The notes under the pieces are model-generated. The model made no database searches. It was not told where the DNA came from and worked only from the letters and a program-made list of their open reading frames with translations. Positions 27,109 through 37,154 of a DNA stretch of 64,000 bases are shown piece after piece (position 1 is the stretch's first letter; the number at the start of each line of letters is the position of its first letter). This DNA comes from Methylobacteriaceae bacterium (GTDB taxonomy: Bacteria > Pseudomonadota > Alphaproteobacteria > Rhizobiales > Beijerinckiaceae): contig JACKJE010000001.1 of NCBI GenBank assembly GCA_020638135.1, positions 62,001 through 126,000 of the forward strand, read 5' to 3'. A program made the translations under genes and the position numbers.

Positions 27109-27825
27109 TCAGCCCGCCGCCTTGAATTCCGAAATGCCGCCATGCGCCGCCGACCATTCGGCGGGCTGCCGCAGGAATTTCTCGACTTCGGCGAGCTTGC
27201 CCGCCTCGAGATAATTGGACGCGCGCGCGACTTCGAGCACATCCCACCAGGTGCACAGCGCGTGCAGCTTGATGCCGAGCTTGGCGAGGTCTTCGCGCGC
27301 GCTCGGGAATATGTCGTAGAAGAAGAAGACGAAGGCATGGTCGCAGCGCTGCCCCGCCTCGCGCAGCGCGTTGCAGAAATTCACCTTCGAACGGCCGTCG
27401 GTCGCCAGATCCTCGACCAGCAGCGCGCGGCCGTCGTCGTGCAGGTCGCCCTCGATCTGCGCATTGCGGCCGAAGCCCTTCGGCTTCTTGCGGATGTATT
27501 GCATCGGCAGCGCGAGCCGGTCGGCGATCCAGGCGGCGTAGGGAATGCCGGCCGTTTCGCCGCCGGCGATCACGTCGAGCGCCTCGTAACCGATGTCGCG
27601 TTCGATGGTCGTCACGGCGAAATCGAGCATGCGCTTGCGCAGGCGCGGATAGGAAATGATCTTGCGCATGTCGGTGTAGACCGGGCTCGCCCAGCCGGAC
27701 GTGAAAATGAAGGGCTTGTCCGGGTTGAACAGGACCGCCTTCACTTCCAACAGCATTTTCGCAGTCTCCTGCGCGATCAGCTGCTTTTCGAGGGCGGTGG
27801 GGGAGAGCGCTGGAAAGTCATTCAT
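27109..27825 (-). CDS. pyrE: Orotate phosphoribosyltransferase
   Basis: A 238-residue enzyme that makes orotidine 5'-phosphate from orotate and PRPP, the fifth step of pyrimidine synthesis. KPFIFTSGWASPVYTDMRKIISYP is the substrate-binding N-terminus. VIAGGETAGIPYAAWIADRL and MQYIRKKPKGFGRNAQIEGDL follow. RALLVEDLATDGRSKVNFCNALREAG carries the PRPP-binding acidic pair. It converges on the RfbG-like gene with only 12 bp between stops. Confidence 0.94.
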   Translation of the reverse strand: MNDFPALSPTALEKQLIAQETAKMLLEVKAVLFNPDKPFIFTSGWASPVYTDMRKIISYPRLRKRMLDFAVTTIERDIGYEALDVIAGGETAGIPYAAWIADRLALPMQYIRKKPKGFGRNAQIEGDLHDDGRALLVEDLATDGRSKVNFCNALREAGQRCDHAFVFFFYDIFPSAREDLAKLGIKLHALCTWWDVLEVARASNYLEAGKLAEVEKFLRQPAEWSAAHGGISEFKAAG

Positions 27826-27916
27826 CGGGGCGGCGTCCGATCAGATTGCGTCGTCGCCTGTCTAGAACATGCCCGATGGGGGCGAAACCGGAATTTGTCG
27901 CCCTGTGGATGGTTTG

Positions 27917-28171
27917 TCAGGCGAACTGGCGGGCCTCTTCGACCGCTTCGAATTCTTCGGCGGCGACTCCCCACATGAAGGTATTGCTCGGGAATTTAAC
28001 GTCGAGCCGCTCGGGCGCCCCGACGCGAGCCCGCACTCTGTAGGAACAAATCACGGTGCCGACGGCGTCCGCCGCCATTTCGTCGCGCTTCACGATAGGA
28101 GACGCCGCCCTGAGGCGAACTCGCTGACCCGTTTTCACCGCAGCCCCCTTTACGAAAGGACTCAATCGCAT
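27917..28171 (-). CDS. Small hypothetical protein (nitrile hydratase beta-like SH3 fold possible)
   Basis: An 84-residue frame from ATG 28171. After a short N-terminus the sequence is compact and beta-rich: GQRVRLRAASPIVKRDEMAADAVGTVICSYRVRARVGAPERLDVKFPSNTFMWGVAAEEFEAVE, with GTV and VxF strands alternating as in small SH3-like barrels. I cannot name the family. The distribution of residues is protein-like and differs from the Arg-rich shadow frames around it. Confidence 0.5.
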   Translation of the reverse strand: MRLSPFVKGAAVKTGQRVRLRAASPIVKRDEMAADAVGTVICSYRVRARVGAPERLDVKFPSNTFMWGVAAEEFEAVEEARQFA

Positions 28172-28351
28172 GTTGCGATGCAGCAGGAGTGTCGCGCCAA
28201 GCGAGCGAGTCCGCAAGGGAAAAAGTGGCGAAAATGCGCACGACCTTCGGGCGATCTGCCTGTTATATTAGCAATTTCGGCGACCGCCATCTATGTGGGC
28301 GCCATTTGCGCCGCAAAGATGGTGCGATGCGGTATTCTGATGCCTGACGCA

Positions 28352-28387
28352 CCGGCGGGGCCGCATTGCGCCACACGACCCCGCCGG
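28352..28387. repeat. 9-bp perfect inverted repeat, possible terminator hairpin
   Basis: CCGGCGGGG is followed 18 bases later by CCCCGCCGG, and pairing extends imperfectly outward (CTGA...TCAG). It sits 19 bp past the stop of the 74-residue minus-strand gene. There is no T-run, so it may be a Rho-type pause or an mRNA 3' protector. Confidence 0.45.
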
Positions 28388-28405
28388 GCGCTCAGTTCGC
28401 CAACG

Positions 28406-28630
28406 TCAGCTCTTGTTGTGGGGAGAGCTGTCGACCGGCGGCCTGAACTTGACTTCGCTGAGTTTGATCTCGGCCTCGATGCGCACGAGGTTGAGCAGGC
28501 GCGCGACGATCTCGAGGCCTGCTTGCTGGGCGAGTTCGGTCAGTGTGGCCGCCGTAACCGCGATCTGACGCGCGGCCTCCGCCGGATCCGGCGCCTGCGG
28601 CGGCGCTAAGGGATTGTCCGGTCCGGTCAT
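28406..28630 (-). CDS. Small hypothetical protein, helical
   Basis: A 74-residue protein from ATG 28630. Its Pro/Ala-rich N-terminus (GPDNPLAPPQAPDPAEAAR) is followed by an amphipathic helix (QIAVTAATLTELAQQAGLEIVARLLNLVRIEAEIKLSEV), then a polar tail. The helix heptads suggest a coiled coil or a peripheral membrane contact. The family is unknown. It diverges from the regulator-like gene at 28.8 kb, with about 165 bp between the starts. Confidence 0.6.
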   Translation of the reverse strand: MTGPDNPLAPPQAPDPAEAARQIAVTAATLTELAQQAGLEIVARLLNLVRIEAEIKLSEVKFRPPVDSSPHNKS

Positions 28631-28795
28631 CAATTGGCTCCAAATTGAGCCGGGCGGCGCCCGGCGGCTCAAAACGCCGGAACCATGCCGCCTTCCGTCG
28701 CGTGGCGCAGGTACGTACCGCGTGTTAACAGGGGCGGCGTGCGAAATGCGCCGTGGCGCAAGGGGGAACGGGGGGCGGATGGGGCGAGCGGCGAC

Positions 28796-30475
28796 ATGAC
28801 GGGAACCGCCGCTACGGATCGGGACGCCGGGTCGCGCGCGCGTGTGCTGGCGGCGCTCGAACGTACCGTCGCGATCGGCCTCGCCGATTCCAGCGACCGC
28901 CAGCGCCAGCTCCTGCGGTTTCTCGTGACGGAAGAAATCGATGGTCGCGGCGATCGGCTGAAGGCTTACGCGATAGCAACGCAGGTCTTCGACCGCCCGG
29001 CCGATTTCGACGCCCAGCAGGACGCAATCGTGCGCGTCGAGGTCGGCCGATTGCGCAAGTCGCTCGAACTCTATTTTGCGACCTCGGGCGCCGCCGATGA
29101 CGTCCGCTTCTTCATCGACAAAGGCGGCTATCGGCCGCGTTTCGAATTCTTCGATCAGCCGGCAGCCGAACCCGCCCCGCCGCCGGCCGTAACGGGCGCC
29201 GGTTCGAAGGTCCGCTGGCTGGCGCTCGCCGCGCTGGCCGTCGCCTGTATTGGCCTGGGCATCTGGGGTTGGCGCCAGTTCAGTCCATCCGCGCGCTCCG
29301 GCCCGCGTATCGCGGTCGCGCCTTTCTCCTTGTCGGCGGATCGCGACGGCCAGGGCTATGTCGGCGTCGGCCTGCGCGCGGAAGTGGTCTCTGTCCTGTC
29401 GGAATTCGAATGGCTGACCGTCTTCCCGTTGGCCCGGCAGGCCGATTTCGCGGCCCTCGGCAGGAAGAAGAAGGCAAAGATCGACTATTTCCTGAAGGCG
29501 AACGTGCAACTCGCCGGCGATGCGCTCATCCTCACGCCGCTGCTGCTCGATGCGGAAACCGGCGCGCTGCGCTGGAGCAAACGTTACGAGACGAGCCTCA
29601 AGGCGAGCGAAATGCTGGCGATGGAGCGCGACATCGCCGCGCGCGTCGCCGCCGACGTCGGTCAGCCCTTCGGCGTCGTCGCCAATATAGAGTTGACGCG
29701 GATCGACGCCGACGCCTTCAACGGCGACGAGGCCTATCGTTGCCACTTGCGCGCCATTCAGTTCTGGTCGACCTACCGTCGCGAGGATTTCGCGCCGGCG
29801 CGGCAATGCGCCGATCGACTGGCGGCTGGCGGAGACGCCAATGTGCAGGCGATGCGCGCGATCCTGCTGCTCGACGCCGCGCGCCTCGACTACGATTCGC
29901 GTCCACGCGCGGAAATCCTGACAGAGGCCGCGGCGATTGCGAACGAGGCTTACCGGCGGAGCGACAAGGCCGCGCTGCCGCGCGTCGCCCGCTACTCCAC
30001 TGCGCTGTGCCAGGGCGAGATCGAAATCTTCAAGCGCGTCGGCCTTACCGCGGTGCGCGACTATCCCAGCAACCCCGCCACTCTGCTCGATGTCGGCGCC
30101 AAGATGGCGCTCGGCGCCGGCGACTGGGCGCACGGCGTCGAACTCGTCGCGCGCGCCCGCGCCCTGTCCGGCTACAGTCCGAACTGGTTCGAATTCGCCG
30201 ATGTCGTCGACGCCATCCGACGGAATGCGGACGCCGATGTCGAGGGTCTGCACGCCGCCGCGCTCGATAGCGCCCATCCCTTGCTGCTGGTGGTCGACGC
30301 CGCGCTTCAGTCGCGTCTGCACAATGAGGACGCACGCCGCGCGGCCATGGCGGCGCTCGCCGCCGCTGGCTACGAGGGACAGCAGGCCGTCACTGCGCTG
30401 ATCGAACGCCAGTGCTGGTCGAGGGCCGCCAAGAATGCGCTCGCAGGACGCCTGACTGCGGAGGCCGCGAAATAA
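28796..30475 (+). CDS. Winged-helix-like / TolB-like / TPR membrane protein
   Basis: A 559-residue protein in three parts. Residues about 15-115 form a domain with RQRQLLRFLVTEEIDGRGDRLKAYAIATQVFDRPADFDAQQDAIVRVEVGRLRKSLELYF and KGGYRPRF. This domain is found at the N-terminus of many alphaproteobacterial cyclase- and TolB-containing proteins and looks like a winged-helix DNA or protein-binding unit. A membrane helix spans about 141-159. The outer part starts PRIAVAPFSLSADRDGQGYVGVGLRAEVVSVLS, a TolB/FlgO-like domain, and ends in Ala-rich TPR-like helices. It probably senses something at the envelope and signals inward. I chose the ATG at 28796; the open frame upstream is Arg-rich. Confidence 0.75.
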   Translation: MTGTAATDRDAGSRARVLAALERTVAIGLADSSDRQRQLLRFLVTEEIDGRGDRLKAYAIATQVFDRPADFDAQQDAIVRVEVGRLRKSLELYFATSGAADDVRFFIDKGGYRPRFEFFDQPAAEPAPPPAVTGAGSKVRWLALAALAVACIGLGIWGWRQFSPSARSGPRIAVAPFSLSADRDGQGYVGVGLRAEVVSVLSEFEWLTVFPLARQADFAALGRKKKAKIDYFLKANVQLAGDALILTPLLLDAETGALRWSKRYETSLKASEMLAMERDIAARVAADVGQPFGVVANIELTRIDADAFNGDEAYRCHLRAIQFWSTYRREDFAPARQCADRLAAGGDANVQAMRAILLLDAARLDYDSRPRAEILTEAAAIANEAYRRSDKAALPRVARYSTALCQGEIEIFKRVGLTAVRDYPSNPATLLDVGAKMALGAGDWAHGVELVARARALSGYSPNWFEFADVVDAIRRNADADVEGLHAAALDSAHPLLLVVDAALQSRLHNEDARRAAMAALAAAGYEGQQAVTALIERQCWSRAAKNALAGRLTAEAAK

Positions 30476-30590
30476 ACCGAACTGGTCTGTCGCCGCATTT
30501 GCCGGCGCCGCGCACGCCGCCTAATCTCTCAAGCGTCAGCTTCGCCAGCATGCACCGGTAGGCGCGGCGCGCGACATTCCGGAGGGCAGA

Positions 30591-32384
30591 TTGGACGGCG
30601 TGTGGGTTTATGTGCGCCTGTTCCGTCGCTCCCTGGGGCTGATGCTCGATTCGCCGCTGCGGCCCTGGCTCTGGATCGCCGGACCTTATGTCATTGCTTC
30701 GCGGATCGCGCCGGTCGTCGTCGCCTGGATCGGCGGGCAGGCGCTGAACGAATTTCAGAACGCCATAGTCGCGCATGCCTTCACCGATCGGCTGATTGCC
30801 TTCGGCGCGGTCATCGTGGCCTTTACCGCAGCGGCTTCCATCGCCGGCGCCCTGACCAATATCGTCAAGGATCGGATCGATCTCGACGTCGAAATGTACT
30901 TCGAGATCATCGAGGCGCGCACGATGGCCGCGCTCGATACGGCCAGCCGCGAAAGCCCGGCCTTTCAGGACCTGCACGAAAACGCCAAGCGAGGCGGCGT
31001 CGGCCTCGTGACGGACATGCTGCTCCAGCCCCTGCAGATTGCCGGCGACATCGCCGGTCTGGCGACCGCTGCGGCCCTGCTCGCACAGCAATCTATCCTC
31101 TACGTGTTGCTGATCATCGCCGTGTCCGTGCCGTTCTTCTGGACCGAATATCGCGCAGGGCGGCGCGAATATGATGCGCGCTGGCGCTGGACGCCGCATC
31201 GCCGCGCCTATTTCAAGCTGCTCGACGCGATCGCTCACACGGCGTCGGCGCTGGAATTGCGCGTACTCGGATCGATCGACCGCGTCGTCGACGACACCGT
31301 GCGCGCGAGCAAGGACATCAAGGCTCAGCAGGTCGGGGTGCGCAAGCGCGGCGTGATCGAGAATCTCGTCGCCTCCCTGATCGTCGCCGCTTCGGTTGGC
31401 GCGCTGGCTCTCGAAGTCGTGCGCGATTGCATCAGCGGCGCGATCCAGCTCGGCACCGGCGTCTTCCTGATGACGTCGCTGCGTCAGGTCAGCGGCATGT
31501 TCGCGTCGCTCTACCGGGAAATCGCCCAGATCGCGCAGAAGAAGCGCGGCGTCGAAGATTATTTCCGCTTTCTCGACTGGAAGCCGGCAATAACATGGCC
31601 GCGCGACGGCTGGCGGACCGAGCCCGAGGCGCCGTTCGAAATCGTCTTTGACGACGTGTCCTTCCGATATCCCGGCCAGGAGACGTTCGCCTTGCAGAAC
31701 GTGTCCTGCGCATTCCGCGTCGGCGAGCGCATCGGCGTCGTCGGCAAGAACGGGTCTGGCAAATCGACGTTCATCAAGCTGCTGCTGCGCGTCTACGATC
31801 CGACGTCGGGGCGCATTTCGATCAACGGCCGCGATCTGCGCGAGGCGGACCTGCCCGACCTCTATCGGGTCGTGAGCGTGCTGTCGCAGGAGGTCAGCCT
31901 CTACGAATTCACGACCATCGGCGGCAATGTCGAACTGGGCGCGCCGCAACCGCTCGGTCCGCACGCGCTGCAACGCGCGATCGAACAGAGCGAGGCCGTC
32001 GATTTCATTCCCGACCTGCCGAAGGGGCTGGACACGACCTTCGGCAGCGAATTCGGCGGCGTGCGCCTGTCGGGCGGGCAGGCGCAACGCATCGGCATCG
32101 CGCGCGCGCTCTACAAGCGGCCGCGCGTGCTCGTCCTCGACGAGCCGACCTCCGCGATCGACGCCATCAGCGAACAGATCATCTTTGACCGCATCATGGG
32201 CGACGACGCCGACGAACGCCTGACGATTTGCATCTCGCACCGTTTCACCACGCTCGCGCGCGCGGATCGCATCCTCGTCTTCGAGGAGGGCAAGATCATC
32301 GAACAGGGCGCGCACGATGCCCTCAGGAGCGCCGGCGGCGCCTATCAGGCGCTCTATGAGGCGCAGACGCGGTTTCTCGTCTGA
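30591..32384 (+). CDS. ABC transporter, fused permease and ATPase (exporter type)
   Basis: A 597-residue half-transporter. The first 330 residues hold about six membrane helices and cytoplasmic coupling regions. The ATPase has Walker A GVVGKNGSGKSTFIKLLLRVYDP near residue 384, the Q-loop SQEVSLYE, the signature LSGGQAQRIGIARALYKRP, Walker B VLVLDEPTSAID and the switch ICISHRFTTLARADRI. FDDVSFRYPGQ precedes the A-loop. It should work as a homodimer or with a partner to export a lipid, peptide or glycolipid; the substrate is not readable. It starts at TTG 30591 after GGAGGGCAGA. Confidence 0.92.
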   Translation: MDGVWVYVRLFRRSLGLMLDSPLRPWLWIAGPYVIASRIAPVVVAWIGGQALNEFQNAIVAHAFTDRLIAFGAVIVAFTAAASIAGALTNIVKDRIDLDVEMYFEIIEARTMAALDTASRESPAFQDLHENAKRGGVGLVTDMLLQPLQIAGDIAGLATAAALLAQQSILYVLLIIAVSVPFFWTEYRAGRREYDARWRWTPHRRAYFKLLDAIAHTASALELRVLGSIDRVVDDTVRASKDIKAQQVGVRKRGVIENLVASLIVAASVGALALEVVRDCISGAIQLGTGVFLMTSLRQVSGMFASLYREIAQIAQKKRGVEDYFRFLDWKPAITWPRDGWRTEPEAPFEIVFDDVSFRYPGQETFALQNVSCAFRVGERIGVVGKNGSGKSTFIKLLLRVYDPTSGRISINGRDLREADLPDLYRVVSVLSQEVSLYEFTTIGGNVELGAPQPLGPHALQRAIEQSEAVDFIPDLPKGLDTTFGSEFGGVRLSGGQAQRIGIARALYKRPRVLVLDEPTSAIDAISEQIIFDRIMGDDADERLTICISHRFTTLARADRILVFEEGKIIEQGAHDALRSAGGAYQALYEAQTRFLV

Positions 32385-32642
32385 TCCATCCGGCCAGCGG
32401 TCCGGGCCGCCGAGCCGCAAGAACGGCCATTCGAACGTCCGCATTGACGCGCGCGCCTCGAGCGCTTATCTACCGGCCTGCTGCATCGCAGCACGGCGCT
32501 CCGGTCGCGTAGGCCGCCTTTGAGGCGGCGCACCGTCGAGCGCATCGGATGATTTCTTCAGCGGTCCATTTACGCGGGGCCGTCGTCTCACGGTCCTCGC
32601 TGCGTTCATCCGCGCTGGGCGGGGCCGAAATCGAAAGTACAC

Positions 32643-34004
32643 ATGACCGACTTTGCAGGCCTCGGCGTCGCCGAGACCATCCTTCGCGCACTTCGCGATG
32701 AGGGCTATACGAATCCGACTCCCATCCAGACGCGCGCCATTCCTCCTCTGCTTCAGGGCGGCGATCTCCTCGGCATCGCGCAGACTGGCACCGGCAAGAC
32801 CTGCGCCTTCGCCGTGCCGATCATCCAGCGGTTGATTGCCAGCTCGCGCCGTGCCGCGCCGGGGACGACGCGCGCCCTGATCCTCGCGCCGACGCGCGAA
32901 CTTGCCGTGCAGATCGGCGACAGCTTCCGCGCCTATGGACGGCATGCGCGGATCAACGTCGCCGTCGTCGTCGGCGGCGTCGGCATGGGCCCGCAGATCC
33001 AGGCCATTTCGCGCGGCCTCGATGTTCTCGTCGCTACGCCCGGCCGCTTGCTCGACCACATGGAGAGCCGTCGCCTGCGTCTCGACGCGACCGAAGTCGT
33101 CGTGCTCGACGAGGCCGACCACATGCTCGACCTCGGCTTCATCGTGCCGATCCGCCGCATCGTCTCCAAACTGCCGAAGCAGCGTCAGACGCTGCTGTTC
33201 TCTGCGACCATGCCGCAGGAGATCGCCAAGCTGGCGAGCGAAATGCTGCATAACCCCGCTCGCGTGGAAGTGACGCCCGTCGCGACCACCGCCGAGCGCA
33301 TCGCGCAGCGCGCCTATCTCGTCGACGCCAAGAGCAAGCGCGATCTGCTCGTCAGCCTGCTGACGGACAGCGCCGTCAAGCGCGCGCTCGTCTTCACGCG
33401 CACCAAGCGGGGCGCCGATCGCGTCGCGAAAATCCTCGATGAGACTGGCGTGGCCTCCGGCGCCATTCACGGCAACAAGAGCCAGGGCCATCGCCAGCGC
33501 ACGTTAGGCGACTTCAAAGCCGGCAAGACGCGGGTGCTCGTCGCCACCGATATCGCCGCGCGCGGCATCGATGTCGACGGCGTGACGCATGTCATCAACT
33601 TCGAACTGCCGGAAGTGCCCGAGACCTATGTCCATCGCATCGGCCGCACCGCGCGCGCCGGCGCCGAGGGCATAGCGATCTCGCTGTGCGACAACGCGGA
33701 ACGTCATCTGCTGCGCGCGATCGAGAAGACCACGCGCCAGCAGATCCCGACCGAGGACCGGCGCGATCCCAACGCGCGCAACGAGACGGCGCAGGGCGTG
33801 GAGCCCGAGGCGAGAAACCGTCGCGGGCCGTCGCAGCCGCGTCGCCAGCACGCCAAGCCGCCGGCGAAGGCGCAGCGTCCGAATGCCGAGGGCAGGGCGG
33901 CGCATCGCCCAGCCGCTTCGCGCGCGGAAACGCCGGCGAACAAGCCGCAGGGCGCCAAGAACCGCCGGCGCCGATGGCGCAAGCCGGCGGGAGCGCAGGC
34001 CTGA
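32643..34004 (+). CDS. DEAD-box ATP-dependent RNA helicase, RhlE-like
   Basis: A 453-residue helicase with all motifs: Q-motif YTNPTPIQTRAIP, motif I AQTGTGKTCAF, PTRELAVQ, GG, TPGRLLDHM, motif II VVLDEADHMLDLGF, motif III SATMP, then LVFTRTKRGADRVA, VLVATDIAARGIDVDGVTHVINFELP and motif VI HRIGRTARAG. The C-terminal tail of about 90 residues is Arg/Pro/Ala-rich and disordered (ending in NRRRRWRKPAGAQ-like text), as in RhlE proteins that bind structured RNA. It probably helps ribosome assembly or RNA decay, especially at low temperature. Confidence 0.93.
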   Translation: MTDFAGLGVAETILRALRDEGYTNPTPIQTRAIPPLLQGGDLLGIAQTGTGKTCAFAVPIIQRLIASSRRAAPGTTRALILAPTRELAVQIGDSFRAYGRHARINVAVVVGGVGMGPQIQAISRGLDVLVATPGRLLDHMESRRLRLDATEVVVLDEADHMLDLGFIVPIRRIVSKLPKQRQTLLFSATMPQEIAKLASEMLHNPARVEVTPVATTAERIAQRAYLVDAKSKRDLLVSLLTDSAVKRALVFTRTKRGADRVAKILDETGVASGAIHGNKSQGHRQRTLGDFKAGKTRVLVATDIAARGIDVDGVTHVINFELPEVPETYVHRIGRTARAGAEGIAISLCDNAERHLLRAIEKTTRQQIPTEDRRDPNARNETAQGVEPEARNRRGPSQPRRQHAKPPAKAQRPNAEGRAAHRPAASRAETPANKPQGAKNRRRRWRKPAGAQA

Positions 34005-34013
34005 CGCGCAGCG

Positions 34014-34718
34014 TCAGCGCTTGATCACCGAGGAATCCTGCCCGAACAGCAGGCTTTTCTCGGCATCGCTCAATTCTTCGGGTCGGCGCATCTGGATGCT
34101 CTTGCCAGCCTCGTAGGCGCGCTGCGTGCCCGGGCGCGCCTTGACGGCGTCGAACCAGCGTTTCAGATGCGGGAAATCGTCCAGGTTCTGGCTCTGGCGC
34201 TTGTGCGGCACGATCCAGGGATAGGCCGCCATGTCGGCGATCGAATAATCGCCGGCCAGGAATTCATGTCGCGCAAGACGCTTGTCGAGCACGCCGTAGA
34301 GACGGTTCGTCTCCTTGACGTAGCGGTCGAGGGCGTAGGGGATTTTTTCTGGCGCATAGAGCGCGAAATGATGGTTCTGCCCGGCCATCGGGCCGAGACC
34401 GCCGACCTGCCAGAACAACCATTCGAGCGTCTGCGCGCGCTTGCGCAGGTCGGTCGACAGAAAGCGGCCCGTCTTCTCCGCGAGATAGACGAGGATCGCG
34501 CCGGATTCGAACACGGAAATCGCCGCGCCGCCATCGGCCGGCATGTGGTCGACGATCGCCGGCATGCGGTTGTTGGGCGAGATCGCCAGAAAATCGGGCT
34601 TGAACTGGTCGCCGGCGACGATGTTCACCGGCCTGATCGTGTAGGCGAGGCCGGCCTCTTCCAGGAACATCGTGATCTTATGGCCGTTTGGCGTCGGCCA
34701 GTAGTGCAGGTCGATCAT
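34014..34718 (-). CDS. Glutathione S-transferase family protein (YfcG/Nu-class-like)
   Basis: A 234-residue GST. The thioredoxin-like part starts IDLHYWPTPNGHKITMFLEEAGLAY, where the Thr-Pro-Asn of TPNGHK matches the glutathione site of YfcG-type disulfide-bond reductases. PNNRMPAIVDH and SVFESGAILVYLAEKTGRFLSTD follow. The helical C-terminal domain contains EWLFWQVGGLGPMAGQ and the capping motif DYSIADMAAYPW. The family reduces small disulfides with glutathione. It converges on the helicase gene with 9 bp between stops. Confidence 0.9.
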   Translation of the reverse strand: MIDLHYWPTPNGHKITMFLEEAGLAYTIRPVNIVAGDQFKPDFLAISPNNRMPAIVDHMPADGGAAISVFESGAILVYLAEKTGRFLSTDLRKRAQTLEWLFWQVGGLGPMAGQNHHFALYAPEKIPYALDRYVKETNRLYGVLDKRLARHEFLAGDYSIADMAAYPWIVPHKRQSQNLDDFPHLKRWFDAVKARPGTQRAYEAGKSIQMRRPEELSDAEKSLLFGQDSSVIKR

Positions 34719-34796
34719 GAAAAATCCGCCGGGCGAGTCGATGTCTCGCCCGGCAGTTTCGTAGCACTGCGATGCGCGCGCAAGCGGCGCGGAATA

Positions 34797-35498
34797 TCAC
34801 CAGCCGGAGGTGAACAGGCCCGGACGGTTGTACATGACGCCGCGGCTGTGGCCGCCGCCAATGCTGAGGCCGACATTGACGCCGAGACCGACGCCGCCCG
34901 AGGCGTAGCCGCCCTCGCAGGGCACTTCCTGCGTTACGCCGTTGATCGTGCAGGAGCAGGTCTTGGTCACGCGATTGTAGACCGTGGTCGGCACATAGGC
35001 CGTGCTCTGGACCGTACGGTAGGTCGTCACCGGCACGACATGCGTGCGCGTGACGGGCTGCATGACGGTGCGCGGCACGAGATAGGTCCTCGACCAGGAC
35101 TGGGTCGGCTGGGCATAGCCGTAGCTGACCGCCGGCGCCGCATAGCCGTAGTCGGCTGCAGGCTCGGCATAGCCGTAGCTGCTCGCGGCGGCATAGCCCG
35201 CCGAGGCGCCGACGACCGCGCCCGCGGCATAGCCGAGACCGCGATGACGGCGCCAGCCGCGGTGGCTGTAGCGATGGCCGCCCCATCCGCGGTGAGCAAA
35301 GGCAGGACGCGCAAATCCGGCGCGGGCGAAGGCAGGGCGCGAGAAAGCCGGACGCGAGATGGCGGCGCGCGAGAAGCCGCCATGCACGGCGGCGCCGCGA
35401 TAACCCATCGAACGATTGCCCGCTTCGGCCGCCGAGGACGCGACGAGCGCGGCGCACGCGGTGGCCGCCGCGAGACTGAGGATCGAAATGGAACGCAT
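34797..35498 (-). CDS. Exported Gly/Ala/Tyr-rich repeat protein
   Basis: A 233-residue protein with a signal peptide (RSISILSLAAATACAALVASSAAEA). The mature N-terminus has short degenerate repeats (AISRPAFSRPAFARAGFARPAFAHRGWGG), and His/Arg/Gly-rich text leads into a Gly/Ala segment (GYAAGAVVGASAGYAAASSYGYA). A Pro/Thr/Val/Tyr-rich stretch (YLVPRTVMQPVTRTHVVPVTTYRTV) follows, then a CSCTINGVTQEVPC loop and a Gly-rich tail. It looks like an envelope or surface protein; two Cys pairs suggest disulfides. Function unknown. Confidence 0.7.
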   Translation of the reverse strand: MRSISILSLAAATACAALVASSAAEAGNRSMGYRGAAVHGGFSRAAISRPAFSRPAFARAGFARPAFAHRGWGGHRYSHRGWRRHRGLGYAAGAVVGASAGYAAASSYGYAEPAADYGYAAPAVSYGYAQPTQSWSRTYLVPRTVMQPVTRTHVVPVTTYRTVQSTAYVPTTVYNRVTKTCSCTINGVTQEVPCEGGYASGGVGLGVNVGLSIGGGHSRGVMYNRPGLFTSGW

Positions 35499-35657
35499 AC
35501 AAAACTCCTGTCTCGTTTCGCGCCGGTCACGAACCGAAACGGCGCATTCTGAACGACGGCTGGCGTCGTTGCGATCACACGAGCAAGGAGCAATCCGTTG
35601 CGGGACAGGCTGGCGCCGGTTGCTGCGAAAGGCGCGCCAAACGAGAGTCGTGGTTAA

Positions 35658-37150
<1,493 letters not shown>

Positions 37151-37154
<4 letters not shown>

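Noticed and set aside
28406..30322. A 638-codon minus-strand open frame
   Set aside because: Only its last 74 codons look like a protein; the rest is the Arg/Gly-rich mirror of the TolB/TPR gene on the plus strand, an effect of high GC.
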